A stretch of 64,000 nt of DNA from Leptolinea sp. HRD-7 (GTDB lineage Bacteria > Chloroflexota > Anaerolineae > Anaerolineales > Anaerolineaceae), in contig AP024710.1 of assembly GCA_024363285.1 (NCBI GenBank), positions 1,431,001 through 1,495,000 on the forward strand, given 5' to 3'. Positions 49,388 to 58,064 of this stretch are shown here, one piece after another. The notes beneath the pieces were generated by a model that saw only the letters and a list, made by a program, of their open reading frames with translations, made no database searches and was not told where the DNA came from. Numbering within the stretch: position 1 is the first letter of the stretch; each line of letters starts with the position of its first letter. Made by a program: the position numbers and the translations under genes.

Positions 49388-49821
49388 TCTATGAAATCTT
49401 ACCGGCCAGGCTTCGAGACCTGAACACCCTGAAGCAACTTGAGGATGAGGTGTTCAAAGAAGATGCCTGGCCGGTTCTCGATATACTGGCCATGCTGCTT
49501 ACACCAGGGATGATCAACCTGAAAGCCGTACATAGCGGAGAGATCATCGGGTTTATTACGGTTGAAGAGAAGCTATTTGATCCCGAGGCGAGCGTCAATT
49601 CTCTGGGTGTAAAAACGAGCTGTCGGCGTCAGGGAGTGGGAAGAGCGCTGATGAGGGCGGCGGAAGGGCATATCAAACGCAAGAAGATTCGGTTATGTGT
49701 GCGCCATTCAAACCAGGCCGCGATTGACCTGTATTTCAGTCTGGGTTTCCGAAAAACAGAGGTGCGTCACAATTATTATCCCGATGGCGAAGACGCGTAT
49801 GTGATGCGAAAAATACTGTGA
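49384..49821 (+). CDS. GNAT-family N-acetyltransferase (RimI-like)
   Basis: The 145-residue protein begins with TTG overlapping the slipin stop (TTGA). The acetyl-CoA motif VNSLGVKTSCRRQGVGRALMRAA is near 75-95 and the C-terminal motif B reads NQAAIDLYFSLGFRKTEVRHNYYPDGEDAYVM, the same as RimI-type ribosomal-protein acetyltransferases. Translational coupling to slipin is likely. The acceptor is unknown. Confidence 0.85.
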   Translation: MIYEILPARLRDLNTLKQLEDEVFKEDAWPVLDILAMLLTPGMINLKAVHSGEIIGFITVEEKLFDPEASVNSLGVKTSCRRQGVGRALMRAAEGHIKRKKIRLCVRHSNQAAIDLYFSLGFRKTEVRHNYYPDGEDAYVMRKIL

Positions 49822-49822
49822 A

Positions 49823-50242
49823 TCAGTCCTGGTTTTCTTCGGCAGGACTCTCTTCCGGTTTTTCTTCTTCTGGCATCGGGGCTAGGCGCATGGTTTTTTC
49901 CAGCAACGTCTGTATGTTGAAGGGTTTTCCCATAAAATCATTCGCGCCTAAGATCTTGGCAGCCTGTACGACTTCATTGTTACCGGCAGAGGTCATAATA
50001 ATCACGGGGGTGTATCGCAATTCCGGTTCCGCTCGAAGGTCTTTGAGGAAAGCGAGCCCATTTTGTTCCGGCAGCATGTAATCAAGGATGATCAGATCGA
50101 TTTTTTCTTGAAATAATTCTTTCAACCCCGCGTGTGTGGTTTCGGTTACAACAACAGAATACCCTTTGGACTGGAGGGTTAAACGAACAATGCGGGCTAT
50201 TGTAGGATCGTCATCAATAACCAGAACACGCGGAATTCTCAT
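49823..50242 (-). CDS. Single-domain response regulator
   Basis: The 139-residue protein is only a receiver domain: acidic residues at 10-12 (VIDDDP), phospho-acceptor Asp54 (IILDYMLP), Thr84 region and Lys106 (DFMGKPFN). The last 20 residues are acidic and Glu/Pro-rich. It belongs to the CheY-like group without an output domain. A kinase gene lies 2 kb away on the same strand (52185-53759), with asparaginase and MBL genes between; whether they pair is unknown. Confidence 0.9.
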   Translation of the reverse strand: MRIPRVLVIDDDPTIARIVRLTLQSKGYSVVVTETTHAGLKELFQEKIDLIILDYMLPEQNGLAFLKDLRAEPELRYTPVIIMTSAGNNEVVQAAKILGANDFMGKPFNIQTLLEKTMRLAPMPEEEKPEESPAEENQD

Positions 50243-50266
50243 GTCCCACCTTGAGTATGTCTATAT

Positions 50267-51307
50267 TCATTCCAACGTAAAACAGGGCCGCATCTCTCCG
50301 ACTTCAATATGCCGCCAGTTATATATCTTTCGGGTGTAATACTGCCCCAATTTCGCCAGATCGTCATTAGATATTGCACCAATTTGCCGAAGAATTTCCA
50401 AACCAACCAGTGAACGCGACCGTTCGGTAACGTCGCCATCCGCCATTTTCAGTGCAATACCCATGCCGGGTTTTCCGTTTTGAGCTGGAATACCAAATAC
50501 CTGATAACCCTCGGCCCCGGTTTTGGTCAACACACGGCCGTTCATCTGATTCATGAAGTCGGTATCAAAGCGTTCGGGGCCGGCAACCATGAACGGCGCG
50601 CCGGTCATTCCGTTAAATATCTTCTGGCATGCTTTTGCGCGGTTCTTTTCTAAATCCCACGGGTCGCTTAAGCGAGCCAGACCCAGAGCGGCGTTGTACA
50701 GCGGGATGGCGAAAACCGGCGCCGAGCATCCATCGATACCTATCTCAATTTTTTCTTTCGGAACGTCACACATCTCTGAAAATGCTTTGATGATGCTTTG
50801 CTGAACAGGATGATCGAGGTCAAGGTAATCTGTCAGAGAAGCGCCGCGCATTTTGGCGTGGGCCAGCATACCCGTATGTTTTCCCGAACAATTGTGATTA
50901 TTCTGTGTTGGTTTTTCTCCCTTCATCATCAGGGCATCAGCCGCTTCTTTATACAGCGGAGGATGGATTCCGCATAGAAGATCGGATTCAGATATACCGA
51001 TCTTAGCCTGCAGTTTCTTCAGGGCAGCCTTGTGTTCTTCCGTGCCTGAGTGGGAGGCGCAGATCAAACCAATTTCCGCTGACGTGAAACCAAATTTTTC
51101 GTCACCGCCGAGTTCTATGAACGGCAGAGCCTGAAACGGTTTTGACGATGAACGCAGAAAACTAGTTGCATTCGGATCACCATATGAAGCGATTAACTTT
51201 CCATGACTGTCAACAACCGCAGCTGCACCGTAATGTACTGATTCAACGATATTTCCGCGTGTGACTTCAACCATCTCTTTGAACCACGCGCTATAGGTGT
51301 GTGTCAT
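50267..51307 (-). CDS. L-asparaginase II family protein
   Basis: The 346-residue protein matches the thermolabile asparaginase II family (PF06089, Rhizobium AnsA-like): VTRGNIVESVHYGAAAVVD, SSSKPFQALPFI, HSGTEEHKAAL, NCSGKHTGMLAHA and GIDGCSAPVFAIPLYNAALG. This is unrelated to the E. coli asparaginase fold and hydrolyses asparagine to aspartate. Its ATG overlaps the MBL stop by 1 bp (TAATG), so they are probably translated together. Confidence 0.88.
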   Translation of the reverse strand: MTHTYSAWFKEMVEVTRGNIVESVHYGAAAVVDSHGKLIASYGDPNATSFLRSSSKPFQALPFIELGGDEKFGFTSAEIGLICASHSGTEEHKAALKKLQAKIGISESDLLCGIHPPLYKEAADALMMKGEKPTQNNHNCSGKHTGMLAHAKMRGASLTDYLDLDHPVQQSIIKAFSEMCDVPKEKIEIGIDGCSAPVFAIPLYNAALGLARLSDPWDLEKNRAKACQKIFNGMTGAPFMVAGPERFDTDFMNQMNGRVLTKTGAEGYQVFGIPAQNGKPGMGIALKMADGDVTERSRSLVGLEILRQIGAISNDDLAKLGQYYTRKIYNWRHIEVGEMRPCFTLE

Positions 51308-52164
51308 TATTCCTCAGATTCTGCCCGGGTGGGGCAATGCCGGTGGGCATAATACTGGAAGAAGCCCCATTTCAGGCGGTCAGAATACTGGCTTTCAAGA
51401 TCCCTGCCGAATTGGAATTCCTTCAAATATTTCGGAACCATATTGTATGTTTCTTCCGGTGGAGCGGAATTTTCTCCAAGTTCTTTTATTTTTTCGTCTA
51501 CAGATTTAAGCCACTTGATCAATGCAGCCGTGTGAGTGGAATTTGTCAGTCCACCGCGTCCGCTGACGATTCGATATCCGGCATACTGTGCGGAACCGAG
51601 GAGTTCCAGTGACTTTATCCACGCGGGGATGTCGGCATTGGCCAGGAACGGGGGCTGGTCAACCGGTAGTGTGTCACCGACAAAGAGAATTTTTTCTTCC
51701 GGTATTTCGATCCAGCATGAGCCGGCCATAGGTCCCGGATGGTGTTCCACATTTAATGTAATACTATCGGGGTAAAGAGAAATGGAATTGTCAAATGTGA
51801 TGTCAGGGGGTATCCAACGGATTGTTCCCAGATTATTACTGAGTTCCCAGGCAGCACCTGTTCCAATGTGTTGATTCTTGAATGTTAGAGGTCGGCTGCG
51901 GAAGGCAGTCGCTGTTGCTTCGTGTGTGATCAATGTAGCTTCCATGGCTCTGGAGCCGAGAGTTCGGTCATAATGGGCATCCAGGTTGATTAATACACGC
52001 TCACCACCGGCTGCCAGGTTGACTAAAGAAGCTCGCCAGGAACGGATATCTTCATTGCGAAATGGTGAATCAATAAGAATCTGCCCTCCTGAAAAAGGGA
52101 TGGCAGCAATGGTAACACCCAACAAACCTGTCTCGATAAAGACATTTCGCGCTATTTCTTCCAT
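51307..52164 (-). CDS. Metallo-beta-lactamase-fold protein with degenerate metal site
   Basis: The 285-residue protein keeps the MBL fold (FIETGLLGVTIAAIPFSGGQILIDSP; HHPGPMAGSCWIEIPEEKILFVGDTLP) but the zinc motif HxHxDH reads DAHYDR (about residue 62-67, in INLDAHYDRTLG): the first His is Asp and the last His is Arg. The later ligands (His in EHHPGP, Asp in VGDTLP) remain. It may bind one metal or none. It is co-transcribed with the asparaginase. Confidence 0.8.
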   Translation of the reverse strand: MEEIARNVFIETGLLGVTIAAIPFSGGQILIDSPFRNEDIRSWRASLVNLAAGGERVLINLDAHYDRTLGSRAMEATLITHEATATAFRSRPLTFKNQHIGTGAAWELSNNLGTIRWIPPDITFDNSISLYPDSITLNVEHHPGPMAGSCWIEIPEEKILFVGDTLPVDQPPFLANADIPAWIKSLELLGSAQYAGYRIVSGRGGLTNSTHTAALIKWLKSVDEKIKELGENSAPPEETYNMVPKYLKEFQFGRDLESQYSDRLKWGFFQYYAHRHCPTRAESEE

Positions 52165-52184
52165 ACATTAATTCTCCAATACGG

Positions 52185-53759
52185 TTAGAGTGTTTCTTTT
52201 GCCAGGGGTAATGTCATCACAAAACGACTGCCCTGACCGCGGTTGCTTTCCACCCAGATCTTTCCGCCATGCGCTTCGACGGCCAGCCGGCAAAATGCCA
52301 GACCAAGCCCGAGCCCTTTTGGTGCATTTTCAGCCTGTAGCCGGACATATTTATCGAAAATAGAACGCGCGCTTTCGGCTGGTATTCCTGGCCCGCTATC
52401 ACGGACCCACAATTCGGCCATGTCTTCATTTTGTACACAACCCAATTGAATGGCAGCCCCGTTCGGCGTATATTTGTTGGCGTTTTCCGTTAAATTGATG
52501 AGCACCCGGCGGATCATATCCACGTCAACATAAAGAAATATCGATTCATTCGGCAAAACAAGTGACGTGGATTGCATTTTTGAGTCAATATTGGGTTTAA
52601 CAACTTCCAGCGCTTCTTGAATCAGGTTTCGTGCTTCCGCGATTTGCGGTTTAAGAATAGATTGACCGGCTTCCAGCCTGCTTATATCTAAAAGCGCGCT
52701 GATCAAACGCTGCATACGTTCGGCTGAACGGTACGCGATCTGAATTAATGACGCGTCTGGTAAATTCTGGTCTTGATGAGTGGCCAACATGATATCCAGA
52801 CTGGAAATTACATTCGCCAGAGGAGAGCGCAGGTCGTGGTAGATCATGGCAGAGAGGTCGTCCCGCAGGCGGTCGAGTTCTTTTCGTTCGCTCAGGTCGC
52901 GGAACATCCATTGCATCATATCGACATCGTCAATGTTTTCACGGCGGATGTGCACCATTACCGGCATCAGACTACCGTTTCGCAAAACCATCTTAGATTC
53001 GAAAGCGGCAGTCATACCAGTGGAAAGGTGAGACTGCTCTTCCTGAATAACAGTCCGGTCGCGTGTTTGCAGGTCAAACAACGAACGGCCAATCAATTCA
53101 ACCGGTTGGTAGCCGGTAACGCCGCTCGCCTGACGGTTGGCTTCCAGAATCTCGCCTTCCATGTCGGTAATGAAAATGGGATCAATGCTATCGTCAAACA
53201 ACTCGCGATAACGGCGGTTAGCCGCTTGAAGTGATTCGAATAATCGTGAATTACCAATGGCAGATCCACATAGATCCGCCACACCTTTTAGAAGGTCAAA
53301 ATCGTCCTGTGTGATCGAATTGGGTTCGGGGTTGACGATGGTAAGAATGCCCACCAGTGATTCTCGTTGTAACAAAGGCAGGCAGATGACGGATTTCGCG
53401 CCGGATTTATCGGGCGCGTCATCCTGCCGGCGAAGCCAGCGGGGATCTTTGCTGGTATCCTGGATCAGCGCAGGTTTTCCTTCACGCAGAACCCAGCCGG
53501 CAAGGCCATTTTCAATGGTAGCCTGAAGTTGGTCGGAGCGGTGCGCAATGATCTTCCCATCCACCATGATGGCAGCATCGATCGGCTTGCGTCTGTCGTC
53601 CAGAACGATCAGGCTGGCACGTTCAGCGCCAATACTTCCGGTTGAAAGCACAAGGACTCTTTCAAGCACGGTATGCAAATCAAGAGCCGCCGTGACTTCA
53701 CGACTGATTTCCAAAAGCAAATTTACAGGAGTTTTTTCCGGTGCCTGTTTCTTATCCAT
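52185..53759 (-). CDS. GAF-PAS sensor histidine kinase, cytoplasmic
   Basis: The 524-residue protein has no membrane helix. A GAF domain (about 25-175; GSIGAERASLIVLDD, VICLPLLQRESLVGILTIVN) is followed by a PAS domain (180-295; DSIDPIFITDMEGEILEANRQASGVTGY) and HisKA with His308 (IYHDLRSPLANV). The HATPase has N box LINLTENANKYTP, G1 DSGPGIPAESARSIFDKYVR and G2 GLGLGLAFCR. It may phosphorylate the single-domain regulator nearby. GAF/PAS sensing implies a cytosolic cue such as redox or a ligand. Confidence 0.93.
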   Translation of the reverse strand: MDKKQAPEKTPVNLLLEISREVTAALDLHTVLERVLVLSTGSIGAERASLIVLDDRRKPIDAAIMVDGKIIAHRSDQLQATIENGLAGWVLREGKPALIQDTSKDPRWLRRQDDAPDKSGAKSVICLPLLQRESLVGILTIVNPEPNSITQDDFDLLKGVADLCGSAIGNSRLFESLQAANRRYRELFDDSIDPIFITDMEGEILEANRQASGVTGYQPVELIGRSLFDLQTRDRTVIQEEQSHLSTGMTAAFESKMVLRNGSLMPVMVHIRRENIDDVDMMQWMFRDLSERKELDRLRDDLSAMIYHDLRSPLANVISSLDIMLATHQDQNLPDASLIQIAYRSAERMQRLISALLDISRLEAGQSILKPQIAEARNLIQEALEVVKPNIDSKMQSTSLVLPNESIFLYVDVDMIRRVLINLTENANKYTPNGAAIQLGCVQNEDMAELWVRDSGPGIPAESARSIFDKYVRLQAENAPKGLGLGLAFCRLAVEAHGGKIWVESNRGQGSRFVMTLPLAKETL

Positions 53760-53828
53760 GGATTTTTAGCATTTTTTCACTTTGCGGGCCTGTAATGAGG
53801 TTCGTCAAAAGTATAGCACATGCAAGAA

Positions 53829-54551
53829 TTATTCCATTTTAAAGAGAGCTGCCTCCACCACAGATAGGTGGTCAGAAATCGAAGCCAGATCCTGTGAGGC
53901 AGTTTCCGGGTCGGCTGTAAGATCTTGAACGGCCGTTGAGAGCAACACATCTAAATCATCCGCGGATGCTTTATCTTTCTTTTCGATGTAAGGATAAATG
54001 TTGTTGAACAGGGTTTTGATTTCAGCAAGAGTTTCCCGGGCTTCCAACCCTTTTTTCTGCTCCACAAGGAGCCGTGCCAGAGTTGTTTTTTCTTTCATTT
54101 GCAGAAGAAAAATGTAAAGGTTGGCCTTTTCCAGTTGTGCGGCTGATTTCAGATAACGGATCTCCATTTCCTGCTGGCGTAACTGCATATTGGAAAAATC
54201 CGATTTGATCTGATTTGACGAAGCTGTGCCGCTGGTATGCATCTGAATGGCATTGGTCAATTGGGCATTCAGCGGAATGACAAACAGGTTATAACAAATC
54301 AGGTATCCAGCCGTCATGCCAGAAACCAGACCGATCGCGAACCACATCCAGGTTTTCGCACGGGGTTTATTATTTTCTGTCTGGTCAACCGGTATTTCCT
54401 TAATGGCTTCGGTTGAATTCTTCGCCGGTTCATCTTGAGGAATTTCAGGTTCTTTGATTTTTTCCGTCTCAAGGTTTTCGGTGGGGGTTGTGTCTATCAA
54501 TATCTGAGATGTTTCAGGTGCGTTTGCAGGTGATGTCTTTTTTCGTGGCAT
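53829..54551 (-). CDS. Membrane-anchored coiled-coil protein of unknown function
   Basis: Starting at the ATG at 54551 gives 240 residues. The first 65 residues are disordered and Pro/Glu-rich, residues 70-92 form one membrane helix (WFAIGLVSGMTAGYLICYNLF), and the rest is helical with heptads (NMQLRQQEMEIRYLKSAAQLEKANLYIFLLQMKEK), followed by an acidic end. No family was recognised. The topology suggests an extracytoplasmic coiled coil. It is divergent from murJ, separated by 92 bp. Confidence 0.7.
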   Translation of the reverse strand: MPRKKTSPANAPETSQILIDTTPTENLETEKIKEPEIPQDEPAKNSTEAIKEIPVDQTENNKPRAKTWMWFAIGLVSGMTAGYLICYNLFVIPLNAQLTNAIQMHTSGTASSNQIKSDFSNMQLRQQEMEIRYLKSAAQLEKANLYIFLLQMKEKTTLARLLVEQKKGLEARETLAEIKTLFNNIYPYIEKKDKASADDLDVLLSTAVQDLTADPETASQDLASISDHLSVVEAALFKME

Positions 54552-54630
54552 TTCAGATCCTTCCGTGGAACGCCCACGGGGCAGCAACCAGGCACGCCTG
54601 ATGTTCAAATATTTATTATATTTTATATCG

Positions 54631-54646
54631 TATAATCGCTTGCATG
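54631..54646 (+). promoter_or_regulatory. TATAAT box 7 nt before the murJ start (possible leaderless promoter)
   Basis: TATAAT at 54631-54636 and ATG at 54644, with no Shine-Dalgarno sequence. The region upstream is AT-rich with no clear -35. Confidence 0.5.
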
Positions 54647-56239
54647 TCTGTTGAAACGGATACAGCACGAACCGCTAACCGCCAGATTGCCCGGGCTGCC
54701 GGAACCGTTATGGCGGCTTTCGTTCTTTCCAACCTGATAGGCCTGATCCGTGGAATTTTGATCATGCGCCGTTATGGCACGGGCGCTGAGATGGAAGCGT
54801 TCAATACGGCTAACAGGTTGGCAGAGACATTATTCAATCTTGTTGCCGGCGGAGCTTTGGCTTCCGCGTTTGTTCCCACGTTTACCGGTTTCCTGGCTAA
54901 GAAAGATAACGCCGGTGCCTGGAGACTGGCTTCCAGTATAGCCAACATCGTGCTCATCATACTAACAGTTGTCAGCGCGCTTTCGGCTATATTTGCGCCG
55001 CAGATCGTGCAATACCTGTTAGCCCCGGGCTTTGTGGACGAGCCGGAAACTTTCAAATTGGCGGTCGATCTACTGCGCGTCATTCTGCCTTCTGTGGTGA
55101 TTTTCGGAATCAGTGGATTGTTGATGGGTGTTCTAAACGCCAATCAGGTTTTTCTGTATCCGGCTCTGGCGCCTTCCATGTATTCGTTGGGGATCATCTT
55201 TGGTGTTCTTGCGCTTTCTCCGGGCATGGGGATCTTTGGGCTTGCCTGGGGGACAGTATTGGGTGCGGCTCTTCATCTACTGGTACAGCTTCCTTCTCTC
55301 GTCCGGTTGAAGTTTGTTTATCGTCCAATGTTGGGATTGAATAATCCTTCTGTTCATGAAGTAGGGCGGTTGATGCTCCCACGGTTATTTGGTGCCGGTA
55401 TTGTGCAGTTAAATTTCTGGGTAAACACCAATCTGGCTTCGCGTCAGCCTGAAGGGAGTTTGACATCTATCACCACGGCCTTTACTCTGATGATGATGCC
55501 GCAGGCATTAATTGCCCAGACGATTGCCATCGCCTCGTTACCAACATTTTCCGCTCAGGTAGCCCTGGGAAAATTGGATGAAATGCGTTCGTCGCTGGCA
55601 TCTACCATGCGGGCAGTTCTGTTGCTATCAATGCCGTCATCTGTCGGGCTTGTCTTATTGCGTGAACCCATTATCCGTCTACTTTATCAGGGCGGACGTT
55701 TTGGAGATCGTTCCACTGAAATGGTTGCCTGGGCGCTGCTCTGGTATGCCGCCGGACTTGTGGGGCATTGCGTTGTTGAGATTGTAAGCCGGGCATTTTA
55801 CGCGCTTCATGATACAAAAACTCCGGTGGTTATCGGTGTTATTGCCATGTCATTGAATATTGGATTTAGCTTGCTGTTTGCCTCGGTTTTTATGTCCAGC
55901 GGCTGGATGCCTCATGGCGGGCTTGCGCTGGCTAATTCACTCGCGACCGGGCTGGAAATGGCCGCATTGTTGATGATCATGCGCCGCCGGTTAAGTGGGT
56001 TGCAGGGAGCTGATATTTTCAACGCGGTATGGAAAGGTTTATCTGCCTGCGCGGTTATGGCGGCGGTTCTGATACTCTGGATGTCATGGAGCGTATTTTT
56101 ACCGGCCTGGGTAGTTACACTGGGTGGCTTAATTCTGGGGGTAGTAGTTTACGGCGGTTTACTGGTTATATTGAAAACAAAAGAAGTTGGAATTCTCTGG
56201 GGAACGATTTCAAAAAAATTCTTGAATCGAATGCCATAA
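54644..56239 (+). CDS. murJ: Lipid II flippase MurJ
   Basis: The 531-residue protein has about 14 membrane helices and MurJ motifs: RQIARAAGTVMAAFVLSNLIGLIRGILI at the start, AFNTANRLAETLFNLVAGGALASAFVPTF near 46-74, LSMPSSVGLVLLREPIIRLLYQGGRF near 325-350 and FYALHDTKTPVVIGV near 385. It flips lipid II across the membrane for peptidoglycan synthesis. A cell wall is therefore likely in this organism, even though Chloroflexota walls vary. The start is set by the family alignment and a close TATAAT box. Confidence 0.95.
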   Translation: MSVETDTARTANRQIARAAGTVMAAFVLSNLIGLIRGILIMRRYGTGAEMEAFNTANRLAETLFNLVAGGALASAFVPTFTGFLAKKDNAGAWRLASSIANIVLIILTVVSALSAIFAPQIVQYLLAPGFVDEPETFKLAVDLLRVILPSVVIFGISGLLMGVLNANQVFLYPALAPSMYSLGIIFGVLALSPGMGIFGLAWGTVLGAALHLLVQLPSLVRLKFVYRPMLGLNNPSVHEVGRLMLPRLFGAGIVQLNFWVNTNLASRQPEGSLTSITTAFTLMMMPQALIAQTIAIASLPTFSAQVALGKLDEMRSSLASTMRAVLLLSMPSSVGLVLLREPIIRLLYQGGRFGDRSTEMVAWALLWYAAGLVGHCVVEIVSRAFYALHDTKTPVVIGVIAMSLNIGFSLLFASVFMSSGWMPHGGLALANSLATGLEMAALLMIMRRRLSGLQGADIFNAVWKGLSACAVMAAVLILWMSWSVFLPAWVVTLGGLILGVVVYGGLLVILKTKEVGILWGTISKKFLNRMP

Positions 56240-56251
56240 TTTTTCTATAAT
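56222..56251 (+). promoter_or_regulatory. Sigma70-type promoter of the SagB-like gene, overlapping the end of murJ
   Basis: TTGAAT (56222-56227), 18 bp, TATAAT (56246-56251). The -35 lies within the last codons of murJ. GGGAGG precedes ATG 56277. Confidence 0.65.
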
Positions 56252-56276
56252 TATTATTAATCGGGAGGATACTACT

Positions 56277-57008
56277 ATGGGCCTTGTTATAGACCTTTTT
56301 GAAAAATCAAAATACGCTTATCTAACGGCTCCCGCGCAACAATCCGGTGTGCCACAACCCGCGCTTGAACAACCTGTACCGGAAAATGTTTCTGTTATAC
56401 CGTTACCGGTACCATCTTCTATTTCCACACCTTCCATGGATGTACGCACCGCCATGGAAAATCGTATTACCCGGCGAAAATATAGTCAGCAGGAACTCAC
56501 ACTCAATGAGCTCTCCTACTTATTGTGGATAACTCAGGGCGTAAAATCGGTCACCGATCGACCGGCTACATTGCGGACGGTTCCCTCCGCCGGATCACGG
56601 CACGCGTTCGAAACCTACCTGTTGATTAACCGCGTGGAATCATTAGACCCGGGAGTTTATCGGTATTCCGCGCTTAAGCATTGTGTGTATCCGTTCAATA
56701 TGGAAGTCAACATCAATGAGACTCTTACCACCGCCTGTAAATCGCAAAGCCATGTGCGGACCAGCGCGGCAACATTTTTCTGGGTGGCGGTAATGGAGCG
56801 TATGGCCTGGCGGTACTCTGAACGTGCCGCGCGGTATGTCCTTCTCGATGCCGGTCATGTTTGCCAGAATCTTTACCTGGCTGCCGAATCCATCGGTTGC
56901 GGTGTTTGCGGTATCGCTGCCTATGATGATGATCTGACAAACGCTGCCCTGGGGTTAGACGGCGTCAATGAGCTGGTTGTTTACGCGGCAACGGTGGGCA
57001 AACGGTAA
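56277..57008 (+). CDS. SagB-type nitroreductase-family oxidoreductase
   Basis: The 243-residue protein has a nitroreductase fold of the SagB/ThcOx group: VRTAMENRITRRKYSQQELTLNELSYLLWITQG (about 57-89), TVPSAGSRHAFETYLLINRVE and VLLDAGHVCQNLYLAAESIGCGVCGIA near 188-214. SagB oxidises azolines in thiazole/oxazole peptides, but no cyclodehydratase or precursor peptide is next to it; stand-alone relatives are common. The N-terminal 50 residues are Pro-rich. Confidence 0.87.
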   Translation: MGLVIDLFEKSKYAYLTAPAQQSGVPQPALEQPVPENVSVIPLPVPSSISTPSMDVRTAMENRITRRKYSQQELTLNELSYLLWITQGVKSVTDRPATLRTVPSAGSRHAFETYLLINRVESLDPGVYRYSALKHCVYPFNMEVNINETLTTACKSQSHVRTSAATFFWVAVMERMAWRYSERAARYVLLDAGHVCQNLYLAAESIGCGVCGIAAYDDDLTNAALGLDGVNELVVYAATVGKR

Positions 57009-57013
57009 ACAGT

Positions 57014-57640
57014 TTAAGCTGAACGGTCAGCAAATTTCAAACCAAGATCCGCAGGGGTGACAGTTTTTCCAAGGAAATCATCGAAAGAGAGATTGTCCAT
57101 TGTCCAACCGCAGGTTGATTTAACCCGGTTGAATAAAGCGGCATAGCTTTCATTGGACCGTAATGCCCAATCAAGCCAGAGTGTTTCTGCCATTTCCTGA
57201 AGTCGTTCCGCGTTTGGTCCTTCAATCTCAGAGAAGTGGCCGATCGGTAACTCATCCAGAGTGACCAGGGTATCCGCAAACGAGTAGGTAGTGCGGTATT
57301 TTTCGTAGAGCATGAAAACCTGGTACCCTAATGCTTCAAGTAAAGCCCGGGTATCGTCAAAGCTGCTAACTTCCACTTCGATTTCGCGCCTAACGCTAAC
57401 CGGATGATTGACCTGAGCCGGATCTTTGTATGTCAGGCGGGCTGTCTGGTCTTGCCGCAATCGCAAAACCCGATGGTCGCGCGTTAAATCCCCTGAGGGA
57501 AAATCAAAGCGCAGATTGGTTTCTTTAACCCGAGGCTGAACAAGCTTTCCGCCCAGTGCCTGAATACGCAGTTCCAACCGTGAAAGATCTTTCACAAGGA
57601 ATTTGACTTCGATCTCGTTTTCCGTCATCCTATTTTCCAT
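57014..57640 (-). CDS. CYTH-domain protein (class IV adenylate cyclase/thiamine triphosphatase-like)
   Basis: The 208-residue protein begins with the ExExK signature (NEIEVKFLV) and keeps the tunnel-fold residues: DHRVLRLRQDQTARLTYKD and VSVRREIEVEVSS, VTLDELPIGHFSEIEG. CYTH enzymes bind triphosphate and act as adenylate cyclase, ThTPase or polyphosphatase. Starts at 57640 and 57628 are both possible; the former overlaps the upstream gene by 11 bp. It is the last gene of the glycosyltransferase operon. Confidence 0.88.
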   Translation of the reverse strand: MENRMTENEIEVKFLVKDLSRLELRIQALGGKLVQPRVKETNLRFDFPSGDLTRDHRVLRLRQDQTARLTYKDPAQVNHPVSVRREIEVEVSSFDDTRALLEALGYQVFMLYEKYRTTYSFADTLVTLDELPIGHFSEIEGPNAERLQEMAETLWLDWALRSNESYAALFNRVKSTCGWTMDNLSFDDFLGKTVTPADLGLKFADRSA

Positions 57641-58064
57641 TAGTTATAAAGCTCCTGATCGTTTCCCGATAGAGCAGATAAATGGCTGCTATTGTCAGCA
57701 ATAAAGAAAAAGCCAGGGAAAATGGCAGTGATGTTTGTGCTTCAATAGAGCGGGCAAAACAGATCCGGTCAAGCCAGTGTAATAGCAGACCGGAAGTTAA
57801 AAATCCGAGTGAGATTTTCTTCCATTTTTGAGTTGGAAGAAGGACAGTGATCCCGCACAGAGTATACACCAAACCGGAAAGCGCGCCGTTCAATACCAGG
57901 TACCAAACGCCGGGAGCAACTTTTAAGGCGGCATATTCATTCCAATAAATAGTGGAAAGAACCAGGCGAAGCCAACCTGATATAGAAGCCATAAAAAGAC
58001 AGGCGGATAAAAAATATAATCTCCAGGGGAGTGGGAGAAAAACTGGTTTGGTGATAGTGATCAC
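57630..58064 (-). CDS. Small polytopic membrane protein
   Basis: I do not recognise this 144-residue protein. It has four hydrophobic segments (about 14-35, 52-75, 85-100, 110-130) and few charged residues. It begins with GTG overlapping the glycosyltransferase stop as GTGA, so translation is coupled. It may assist or fine-tune the glycosyltransferase. Coding confidence comes from the overlap and the regular membrane pattern. Confidence 0.65.
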   Translation of the reverse strand: MITITKPVFLPLPWRLYFLSACLFMASISGWLRLVLSTIYWNEYAALKVAPGVWYLVLNGALSGLVYTLCGITVLLPTQKWKKISLGFLTSGLLLHWLDRICFARSIEAQTSLPFSLAFSLLLTIAAIYLLYRETIRSFITNGK

